This document shows positions 55,544 through 64,000 of a stretch of 64,000 bases of DNA, one piece after another. The translations under genes were made by a program, and so were the position numbers. Position 1 is the first letter of the stretch, and each line of letters begins with the position of its first letter. The stretch lies in the NCBI GenBank assembly GCA_963721065.1, contig CAVRHO010000002.1:558001-622000 (forward strand), in the 5' to 3' direction. The DNA is from CAWBLP01 sp963721065 (GTDB lineage: Bacteria > Pseudomonadota > Alphaproteobacteria > Acetobacterales > Acetobacteraceae). The notes beneath the pieces were generated by a model, which saw only the letters and a list, made by a program, of their open reading frames with translations, searched no databases and was not told the origin of the DNA.

Positions 55544-56996
55544 CCGCCGGCAGCCATATCCGGCACGACACCGTCGCGCGGCATGATCGGCAACAGCCTG
55601 TCCAGCCCGGTCAGTTGCTCGAACACGGCCGCCGCGGCCAGCACCGCCGCCTCGCCGCGCGCCGGCCCGACGAACTGCAGCCCGACCGGGCGGCCGAACC
55701 GGTCGAACCCGCACGGCACCGCCGCGGCGGGACACGTGGTCACGGTGATCGCCGCGTTCAGCATCGAGGCGCCCATGTAGTTGGTCAGCTTGCGGCCATC
55801 GATCGCCTCGGGATGCCGCAGGGTCACGTCGAACGCCGGGGTGGCCGCGCTGGGGGTGATGAACAGGTCGAAGCGGCCGAACAGGTCTGCCATGCGGCGA
55901 TAGAACGCTGCCCGTTCCCGCTCCGCCCAGGCCAGGCGCGCGGGCGTCTGCGCCAGGCCCTGTTCGGTGTTCCACACGATGTCCGGCTTCAGCCGGTCGC
56001 GGTGCGCCTGCAACTGCAGCGCGCGGTCGATCACGAACTGCTGGGCGCGCAGCACCATGAAGGCTTCCTCGATGCCACCCAGGTCCGGTGCGTATTCCTC
56101 CACCACGCAGCCCAGGCTTTCGAACTGCCGCACGGCTGCCGCGCAGATCTCCCGCGTTTCCCGGTCCACCGACAGGCGGCCGTCGTAGTCGCCGGTATAG
56201 GCGATGCGCCGGGGCGGCCGCGCCTGCGCCACGGCATCGGCGAAGGTGGTGGCGGGCGCGTCGAAGGTCATCGGGTCGTGCGGGCACGGCCCCGCCATGG
56301 TGTCCAGGAACAGCGCCAGGTCGGGCACGTTGCGCGCCATCGGCCCCTGCACCGACAGCGGCCCGAACAGCGCATTGGCCGTGCCACGCGTCACCCGCCC
56401 GGGGGAGGGACGCAGGCCGACCACCGAACAATAGGTGCCGGGCCGCCGCAAGGACCCGCCATGGTCGCTGCCCTGCGCCAGCCACACCTCGCCGGTCGCC
56501 ACCGACACCGCACCCGCCGCCGGTGGACCCGCCGCAGGTCAGCGCGGTGTTCCACGGATTGTGGGTGCGGCCGAACACTTCGTTGAACGTGGAGCCGCCG
56601 GCGCCGAATTCCGGCGTGTTGGATTTCGCGACAACGATGCCGCCCTTACGCTCGATGCGCTCGACCAGCGGGTGCGACCGGTCCGGCACATGGTCGCGGA
56701 ACAGTGGCGAGCCGTAGGTGGTGCGCACGCCGGCGACGTCGGTCAGGTCCTTGATCGACACCGGCAGGCCGGCCAGCCAGCCCGGTTCGTGCTCCGCGGA
56801 CCGGCGCTGGCCGGCCATCAGGGCGCGGGCATGGTCGCGGGCGCGGTCCAGGCAGAGCGTCGGCAGCGCGTTCACCGCCGGCTCCACCGCGGCAATGCGG
56901 GCCGCGGCGGCGTCGATCAGGTCGAGCGGCGATATCTCGCCGGAGCGTAGCCGCCGGTACTGCCTCGACCGCGGTCAGCCTGATCAGTTCGTCCAT
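55540..56996 (-). pseudogene. Amidase-signature enzyme, two frameshifts
   Basis: Amidase-signature hydrolase, ~485 residues after repair. ATG 56996 gives MDELIRLTAVEA; one surplus base near 56957 separates it from RRLRSGEISPLDLIDAAAAR. A second surplus base in the CCC run 56513–56515 separates GGSTGGG from AVSVATGEVWLAQGSDHGGS. The catalytic triad is present after repair: Lys in LPVSIKDLTDVAGV, cis-Ser in GGSTGGG, and nucleophile Ser in GSDHGGSLRRPG. The C-terminal part LFITPSAATPAFDVTLRHPE and GLQFVGPARGEAAVLAAAAV is intact. Substrate unknown (amide or carbamate). Both breaks are single extra bases in short runs. Confidence 0.82.
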
Positions 56997-57198
56997 GCCG
57001 TCCCTCCGGGTTCCTGCGGTGGACCAGCGTCGCGCGGGCGCTATGCGATGGCAACGGATCTGGCGACCGTTGCTTCGCTGCCGTGAGCCGCGCAGCGGCC
57101 GAAGGAACGCGGAAACCACGCATGCGGACCCGCGTTAGCAGAAATTTCTTACTAAACCACAGGCCTGTACTTTGGGTGTTGACATGACGCCCCGCGCA

Positions 57199-57744
57199 TC
57201 ACGCGCGCCACACGACCACGCGCGCCGCACCATGCGCTCTCTCGGCCAGCGGCGCAGCAGGCAAGGGCAGCGGCTCATCACGCCCGACCTCCGCCACCAT
57301 CAACGTTCCGGGCACGATCCAGCCGCCCGCCTGCAACGCCGCCACTGCTGGTGGCACCAGGTCGCGCCCGTACGGTGGATCGAGGAACACAAGGCCGCAG
57401 GCAGTGCCGCGCGGCGCCCGCAGCGCATCGCAGGCCAGCACGTGGCATCGCCCGGTCGCGCCAACGGCCGTGATGTTGGCGCGCAACACACGCAAGGCGG
57501 CACGGTCCTGCTCGATGAAAGTTGCTCGGGCGGCGCCGCGGGACAGTGCCTCCAGGCCCATCGCCCCGGTGCCGGCAAACACGTCCAGCACGTCCACGTC
57601 CTCGACAGCCGAACGCCCGGCCCAGGGAGCGTGCAGCAGCATGTCGAACAGCGCCTGCCGGACGCGGTCCGCGGTAGGGCGGGTGCCGGACCCCGGCGGC
57701 GCCGCCAGGCTGCGGCCACGCCAGGCGCCGGCGACGATCCGCAC
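57199..57744 (-). CDS. rsmD: 16S rRNA (guanine966-N2)-methyltransferase
   Basis: 181 residues. Starts MRIVAGAWRGRSLAAPPGSG, with the conserved RPTADRVRQALFDML and the SAM motif DVLDVFAGTGAMGLEALSRG. The catalytic LVFLDPPYGRDLVPPAVAAL (DPPY) is intact. It methylates G966 of 16S rRNA in the small subunit. Its start overlaps the stop of the pseudouridine synthase gene, so the two are translationally coupled, a common pairing. Confidence 0.94.
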   Translation of the reverse strand: MRIVAGAWRGRSLAAPPGSGTRPTADRVRQALFDMLLHAPWAGRSAVEDVDVLDVFAGTGAMGLEALSRGAARATFIEQDRAALRVLRANITAVGATGRCHVLACDALRAPRGTACGLVFLDPPYGRDLVPPAVAALQAGGWIVPGTLMVAEVGRDEPLPLPAAPLAERAHGAARVVVWRA

Positions 57745-58469
57745 TAGGCCGCTCGCGGCAACTGGTCGCGCAGCACTCGCGCCGCCACCTCCTCCACCGC
57801 GCCGCGCGGCAGGGTGCCCAATTGGAACGGTCCGTAGGCGACACGGATCAGCCGGGTCACCGGCAGGCGCAGATGAGTCATCACCCGCCGCACCTCGCGG
57901 TTGCGGCCTTCGCGCAGGGCGACGGTCAGCCAGGCATTGTCGCCCTTCACCGCGTCCAGCCCGGCCTCGATCGGGCCGTAGCGCACGCCATCCACGGTGA
58001 CGCCGCGGGCCAGGCCGGCCAGGGCGCGCTCATCCGGGCGGCCGTGCACGCGCACCCGGTAGCGGCGCACCCAGCCGGTGGCCGGCAGTTCCAGCCGGCG
58101 GGCCAGTTCGCCGTCGTTGGTCAGCAGCAGCAGGCCTTCGCTGTTCAGGTCCAGCCGACCCACGCTGATCACGCGCGGCAGTTGCGGCGGCAACTGCTCG
58201 AAGACGGTCGGCCGGCCTTCCGGGTCCCGGTGCGTGGTCACCAGGCCGGCCGGCTTGTGGTAGCGCCATAGCCGGGACCGGTCCGGCGCCTCCACCAGCA
58301 TGCCGTCCACCACCACCAGGTCCCCCGCCTCGACGAAGGTGGCGGGATGGGTGACGAGTTCGTTGTTCAGGCGGACACGCTTGTCCGCGATCATGCGTTC
58401 CGCGTCGCGCCGGCTGGCGACGCCGGCACGCGCCAGCCATTTGGCAATGCGTTCGCCTTCGGGAGTCAT
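57744..58469 (-). CDS. rluB: RsuA/RluB-family pseudouridine synthase
   Basis: 241 residues from ATG 58469 (MTPEGERIAKWLARAGVASR); ATG 58484 is less likely. An N-terminal S4 RNA-binding domain (residues 1–60, SRRDAERMIADKRVRLNNEL) precedes the catalytic domain with ISVGRLDLNSEGLLLLTNDG, whose Asp is the nucleophile, and LREGRNREVRRVMTHLRLPV. It isomerises a uridine in 23S rRNA (U2605 in E. coli RluB); RluE/RluF-like targets cannot be excluded. It is coupled to rsmD. Confidence 0.92.
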   Translation of the reverse strand: MTPEGERIAKWLARAGVASRRDAERMIADKRVRLNNELVTHPATFVEAGDLVVVDGMLVEAPDRSRLWRYHKPAGLVTTHRDPEGRPTVFEQLPPQLPRVISVGRLDLNSEGLLLLTNDGELARRLELPATGWVRRYRVRVHGRPDERALAGLARGVTVDGVRYGPIEAGLDAVKGDNAWLTVALREGRNREVRRVMTHLRLPVTRLIRVAYGPFQLGTLPRGAVEEVAARVLRDQLPRAA

Positions 58470-58502
58470 GCGGGCCTTATACACGAGCCGCGGGTTGCCG
58501 GC

Positions 58503-59398
58503 CTATGTGGCGTTGATACCGGCCGCCGCCAGCAGCGCGACCCGTCGCAGGCTGGGCGCCGCGGCAACCGAGCGCAGCAGCCAACGCCGCCCCGCCGCCC
58601 CGTCACCCTGCCGCAGCAGCGCACGCCCCACCACCCAGGCGCTTTCCGCCTCTGCCCGGCGGCGCAACCGAACCAGCCGCGCGGCAGGGAAGCGGGTCCG
58701 CAGCCCGGGATTGCCGAAGATGGCGTCCAGGCACGGGCGGATCGCCGCTGGATCCGCCGCCTGGCGCCAGTAGGCACCGTCGTCACGCTCCCGCACCCAC
58801 AGCAATGGACCGGCGCCGCTGACCGCGACGAAATGGCCCTGGGCGGCGATCCGGGTCCAGGTACCTCCCAGTCTTCGCCGTAGGTGAGATCGGTGCGGAA
58901 CCGGCCGGCCGCGCGCAGCGCCGCGTTGCGGATCAGCAGGTGGCCGCCATTGGCGAAGCGGTTGCGCACCAGCAGGCCGGCCAGCACGTCGCCGCGCACC
59001 GGGTGAAGCCGCCGTCGCGTACCGGGCCCGCCAGCCGAATCGACGAAGCACGCGGCCCCGTTCGCTGCGGCTGCATCTGGAGCGGTTGCCAGCGTCCGCA
59101 CCAGATCGGCCAACGCGCTCGGCGCCAGCCAGTCATCGGCATCGAGGAACAGGAAGGCATCGGCATCCAGTTCGGCCAGCCCGCGATTGCGCGCCGCCGA
59201 GGCGCCGGCGTTTCGCTGCCGCAGCACCCGGATACGCGGATCGTCGAAGTCGCCGGCGATGGACGCGGTGGCATCGGTGGAGCCGTCGTCCACCACTGCC
59301 ATGCGCCAGTCGGCATGCGTCTGCGCCAGCGCCGAGCGCATGGTATCAGCGATCGTTGCGGCGGCGTTGAACGCCGGCGTGATGACTGCGACCCGCAA
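58503..59398 (-). pseudogene. Family 2 glycosyltransferase, frameshifted near 58865
   Basis: The first ~175 residues read in one frame: LRVAVITPAFNAAATIADTM, MAVVDDGSTDATASIAGDF, the metal motif AFLFLDADDWLAPSALADLV and LLIRNAALRAAGRFRTDLTY. After YGEDWE the frame changes and WTRIAAQGHFVAVSGAGPLL, WVRERDDGAYWRQAADPAAI and the rest continue to 58503. One base is missing (or two extra) near 58860–58870. Repaired length is ~298 residues. TTG 59398 has GGGGGG upstream; TTG 59410 is an alternative. Probably a polysaccharide glycosyltransferase; acceptor unknown. Confidence 0.72.
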
Positions 59399-59610
59399 GC
59401 AGCCCCCCAAAAAGCGAAGCCGGGCAGACCATCGTTCTTAGGCCAGGACGATGAACACCTGGTTTACGCCGCAGCCGATCGACAACGCGCGGGCCGATGC
59501 ATCCGACCCGGAGGCAGGGTCGCACGAATATGACCGGATTGCGGCGAGCCAAGCGTGTCCGGCCAGCGCTTACGGCAGGCGCCTCATGCGCAATCAGGGA
59601 GACAATCCGT

Positions 59611-60045
59611 ATGAAAACAGTTCTGCTGCTCGGCGCCGGTCTTGGCCTGGCTCTGGCGCTGCCGCCGACCGCATCGGCCACCAGCATGGAGGGGCCGGGA
59701 CAGGGCTCGACGTACCAGCAGGCGCAACAAGGCAACGCCGGCCCGCCCGCCGCGGCCCGCGAGCTTTACCACACGCTGCGCCGAGCCGGGTTCGAGAACA
59801 TCCACATTGCTCCGCACTCGTTCATGGTTCACGCCACCAATCCCAACGGCAATCCGGTTGCGATGGTGGTGAGCCCGCACGCGGTGGAGGTCGCCACCCT
59901 GAACCAGCAGTCCGACCAGAACAGTGGCGGCAACGGGCCGGGCGGCATGGCCGGCGGCGGCAACAACTGGCAGGGCGGCATGGCCGGCGGCGGCAACAGC
60001 GGCGGCGCCTGGCACGGCAACCGCATGACCGGCGGTTCTCGCTGA
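59611..60045 (+). CDS. Secreted glycine-rich protein of unknown function
   Basis: 144 residues. ATG 59611 has GGGAGA at 59597–59602 and a clear signal peptide, MKTVLLLGAGLGLALALPPT-ASA. The mature part has a conserved-looking core, RELYHTLRRAGFENIHIAPH and SFMVHATNPNGNPVAMVVSP, resembling small secreted proteins that include a PepSY-like or SmpA-like β-hairpin fold. It ends in a Gly/Asn-rich low-complexity tail (GGMAGGGNNWQGGMAGGGNS). No family is named with confidence. Single gene, flanked by non-coding sequence. Confidence 0.72.
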   Translation: MKTVLLLGAGLGLALALPPTASATSMEGPGQGSTYQQAQQGNAGPPAAARELYHTLRRAGFENIHIAPHSFMVHATNPNGNPVAMVVSPHAVEVATLNQQSDQNSGGNGPGGMAGGGNNWQGGMAGGGNSGGAWHGNRMTGGSR

Positions 60046-60291
60046 GGGCGAGGGGCCTGTCGCGCAGGGACGGCACGGCGACGAGGGGCGGAGCGGTGCG
60101 CCTGGCCGTTCGTGCCGACCGGCGCTCCGGCCCCATTGCCCGGCACCGATGCATGCCGCCGGTGTTTGGGGCGTTGGCGACCGGGAGCCGGTGATCCGGG
60201 GGCGGCATCGCACTTTGAACGACGGAGCTTTGTCCGAATCGACTGAAGGGCGCGCCTGGTGGCGGCGCGTTCTGTGCGCGCCGGGGCGGAC

Positions 60292-61488
60292 TTAGATGCG
60301 CCGGACCGTGTAGGTTTCCTCCAGCGCCTGCACGATGTCCGCGGCGTGGGCGGAATCGCGTGCCTCCACCAGCAACTCCAGTTCCGCCGCCTGCACCGAG
60401 GAGGCGGCGAACAGGCGCTGGTGCGACACCTCGATGATGTTCCCGCCGCTGCTGCCGATCTTCCCCGCGATGTCGGCCAGCACGCCGGGCCGGTCGGGAA
60501 TTTGCAGGTGCAGCCGCAGCAGGCGCCCGTCGCGCAGCAGGTCGCGCAGCAGCACGTTGGACAGGATGCGCGCGTCTATGTTGCCGCCGGTGATCGCCAC
60601 GCCGACGCGCTTGCCGCGGAAGCGCGACGGGTAAGTGAGCAGCGCCGCGACGCTTGCGGCACCGGCGCCTTCCGCCACGGTCTTGCCGCCCTCGACCAGC
60701 AGGCCGATGGCTTCCTCGATGGCGCGTTCCGGCACCACCAGCACGTCGGTGACGCGGCGGCGCACCAGCTCGAACGGCATGTCGCCGATATCACGCACGG
60801 CGATGCCCTCGGCGATGGTGGGACCGCCGACCGAGACGCGGCGGCCGGCCAGCTTCTGCGCCATGGCGGCATAGCCTTCCGTCTCCACGCCATACACGGC
60901 GATGCCCGGCTTCAGCGCCGCGGCAGCCACGAGGCAGCCGGCGAGCAGGCCGCCGCCACCCACGGGGATGATCAGCGCGTCGAGGTCGGGGGCGTCCTCC
61001 ATCAGTTCCAGCGCCAGCGTGCCCTGTCCGGCCATCACCGCGAGGTCGTTGTAGGGGTGCACGAACACCAGTTGGCGTTCCTGCGCCAGGGTCTGGGCGT
61101 GCGTCGCCGCTTCCGCCAGCGTTTCGCCGTGCAGTACCACGTCGGCGCCCCACGCGGCGGTGCGGGTCACCTTGGTGGCCGGGGTGAACCGGGGCATGAC
61201 GATGGTTGCCCCGATGCCCAGCAGATGCGCGTGGCGCGCCACGGCCTGGGCGTGGTTGCCCGCGGACATGGCGATCACACCCCGGGCGCGTTCGTCCTCG
61301 GAGAGCAGCGCCAGGCGGTTGGCGGCGCCGCGTTCCTTGAAGGCGCCAGTGGCCTGGAGATTGTCGAGCTTGAGTACGGCCTCGGCGCCGGTGGCGCGGG
61401 AGACGGCGTCGCTGGCAATGGTGGGGGTGCGCAGCACGCGGCCGGCGATGCGGCCGGCGGCCGCCTGGACATCGGCGAGGTCGATCAT
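60292..61488 (-). CDS. ilvA: Threonine ammonia-lyase (threonine dehydratase)
   Basis: 398 residues; PLP enzyme converting threonine to 2-oxobutanoate and ammonia, the first step of isoleucine synthesis or of threonine breakdown. The PLP lysine is in NLQATGAFKERGAANRLALL; SAGNHAQAVARHA is the substrate loop and IIPVGGGGLLAGCLVAAA binds the cofactor phosphate. A single C-terminal ACT domain (residues ~325–398, LHLQIPDRPGVLADIAGKIG) makes it the shorter catabolic/ACT-type enzyme. No repeats or breaks. ATG 61488. Confidence 0.93.
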   Translation of the reverse strand: MIDLADVQAAAGRIAGRVLRTPTIASDAVSRATGAEAVLKLDNLQATGAFKERGAANRLALLSEDERARGVIAMSAGNHAQAVARHAHLLGIGATIVMPRFTPATKVTRTAAWGADVVLHGETLAEAATHAQTLAQERQLVFVHPYNDLAVMAGQGTLALELMEDAPDLDALIIPVGGGGLLAGCLVAAAALKPGIAVYGVETEGYAAMAQKLAGRRVSVGGPTIAEGIAVRDIGDMPFELVRRRVTDVLVVPERAIEEAIGLLVEGGKTVAEGAGAASVAALLTYPSRFRGKRVGVAITGGNIDARILSNVLLRDLLRDGRLLRLHLQIPDRPGVLADIAGKIGSSGGNIIEVSHQRLFAASSVQAAELELLVEARDSAHAADIVQALEETYTVRRI

Positions 61489-61610
61489 GTGGGGATTCTG
61501 TCGAAGCGGGCCGGGTTGGCGTGCATTGCAGGTTTGGCGGCGGGCGGCCGCGCTGGGCGCGTGGCGCTGAGTTGCCTGGTGAGGGCGGATGTACGCCTGG
61601 CCATCAGGCC

Positions 61611-61720
61611 GTCATGGCCGGGCTTGACCCGGCCATCTACCCGGGATGATCGGGCGTCCGGCAACCCCGGTGCGACCCGATCGTTCCGGGGCGGACGGCC
61701 GGGTCGGGCCCGGCCATGAC
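61611..61720. repeat. REPIN-like element
   Basis: Left arm GTCATGGCCGGGCTTGACCC continuing GGCCATCTACCCGGG, centre CCCGATCGTTCCGGGG, right arm GACGGCCGGGTCGGGCCCGG ending CCATGAC; 110 bp. It lies in the 334-base gap between ilvA and greA, which has no gene. This and the 29065 copy are the best-preserved. Confidence 0.85.
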
Positions 61721-61822
61721 GGCAGGGGAGAGCGATGCTTGCCGCCACGTTCGTGTCCTCGCGGCCCATGTCCCCGCGGCCCGCGCTGTTCGCGGTAAGG
61801 CGGCAGGTTGACGGACGACACC

Positions 61823-62296
61823 TCAGCCGAACTTGACGTCGAGGATCTCGTACGACCGGTCGCCCGACGGTGCCGGGACAGAAACGGTTTCGCCGATCCG
61901 CTTACCGATCAGCGCCTTGGCCAGCGGCGAGGAAATCGACAGGCGGCCGATCTTGATGTCCGCCTCATGCACGCCGACGATCTGGTAGGTGGCTTCCTTG
62001 TCGGTTTCCTCATCCACCAGGCGCACATGCGCACCGAACTTCACCTGGTCGCCGGACAGGCTGGCTGGATCGATCACCTCGGCCGAGGAGACGATTTCCT
62101 CCAGTTCCGCGATACGGCCCTCAATGAAGGACTGGCGCTCGCGCGCCGCATGATACTCCGCATTCTCCGACAGGTCGCCGTGGCTGCGTGCCTCGGCAAT
62201 GGCCCGGATGATGGCCGGACGCTCCTCCGACTTGAGCTGGCGCAGCTCACCTTCCAACCGTTGCAGGCCGGGAGCGGTCATCGGGAACTTCTGCAC
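61823..62296 (-). CDS. greA: Transcription elongation factor GreA
   Basis: 157 residues. GTG 62296 is chosen because AAGGA lies eight bases upstream on the minus strand and the protein then starts MQKFPMTAPGLQRLEGELRQ, matching GreA; an open frame to 62356 adds an unrelated leader. The N-terminal coiled coil carries the tip motif GDLSENAEYHAARERQ (Asp/Glu that aid RNA cleavage). The C-terminal domain has SISSPLAKALIGKRIGETVS. GreA rescues backtracked RNA polymerase. It is downstream of carB in the same direction, separated by a terminator-like hairpin. Confidence 0.95.
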   Translation of the reverse strand: MQKFPMTAPGLQRLEGELRQLKSEERPAIIRAIAEARSHGDLSENAEYHAARERQSFIEGRIAELEEIVSSAEVIDPASLSGDQVKFGAHVRLVDEETDKEATYQIVGVHEADIKIGRLSISSPLAKALIGKRIGETVSVPAPSGDRSYEILDVKFG

Positions 62297-62356
62297 GGCG
62301 CGGTCCTTATGATGGTCAACACTGGCAAGAATGGCAGGGGGTCCACAGACAAACAC

Positions 62357-62382
62357 CGCGGCCGGGCGCCGACCCGGCCGCG
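62357..62382 (-). terminator. Terminator-like hairpin after carB
   Basis: CGCGGCCGGG–6 nt–CCCGGCCGCG is a perfect 10-bp stem located 10 bases beyond the carB stop. On the minus strand it is followed by TGTTTGTCTG, a T-rich stretch suitable for intrinsic termination. Confidence 0.6.
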
Positions 62383-62392
62383 TCTGGCTTGT

Positions 62393-64000
<1,608 letters not shown>

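Overview
The window is GC-rich chromosomal DNA of an alphaproteobacterium. The order gyrA–coaD–peptidyl-prolyl isomerase, the pheS–pheT and rpmI–rplT pairs, greA next to carB, and FnrL/FixK-type boxes fit the Rhodospirillales, most likely Acetobacteraceae. That placement is an inference from gene content and was not tested by a search.

Layout. 0–6.5 kb: a TPR glycosyltransferase, a membrane Ser/Thr kinase, two tandem DUF4399 lipoprotein-like secreted proteins and a formylglycine-enzyme-like protein. 7–15.4 kb: a flavin-dependent oxidoreductase, a giant AsmA/YhdP-like envelope protein, glnE and a Bcp peroxiredoxin. 15.4–19.7 kb: a visibly AT-richer accessory island (orphan adenine methyltransferase, small HTH protein, resolvase scar, DUF2971 protein, broken CxxC protein). 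19.7–33.7 kb: housekeeping genes (gyrA, coaD, ppi, rpmI, rplT, pheS, pheT) with a dipeptide permease pair. 34.3–38.2 kb: the matching ATPases and substrate-binding protein. 38.3–41 kb: rpiB-like, DUF1028, OsmC and class II glutamine amidotransferase genes. 41.1–52.6 kb: a sulfide/low-oxygen block. 53–62 kb: tRNA-Pro, two family 2 glycosyltransferases, a sulfotransferase-like protein, an amidase, rsmD, a pseudouridine synthase and threonine ammonia-lyase. The window ends in greA and the C-terminal half of carB.

The most coherent system is the 41–52.6 kb block. A sulfide-insensitive bd oxidase operon (cydA-cydB-cydX) carries a TauE/SafE sulfite-exporter-type gene as its fourth member. Beside it lies an sqr–thioredoxin–DUF2892 operon, divergent from an SqrR/BigR-type persulfide sensor and followed by a rhodanese–RND efflux operon. 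The sqr and sensor promoters overlap face to face, and the sensor mRNA looks leaderless. FNR-type TTGAY-N4-RTCAA boxes precede the rhodanese operon (perfect), the cyd operon, the glutamine amidotransferase/OsmC pair and the dpp permeases (perfect).

Two window-wide observations matter for anyone using the annotation. First, at least eleven single-base frameshifts break otherwise well-conserved genes, mostly one extra base and often in short G/C runs; this looks more like sequencing or assembly error than real decay. Second, eight intergenic gaps carry a REPIN-like element (two inverted GTCATGGCCGGG-type palindromes about 85–160 bp apart), including one between pheS and pheT.
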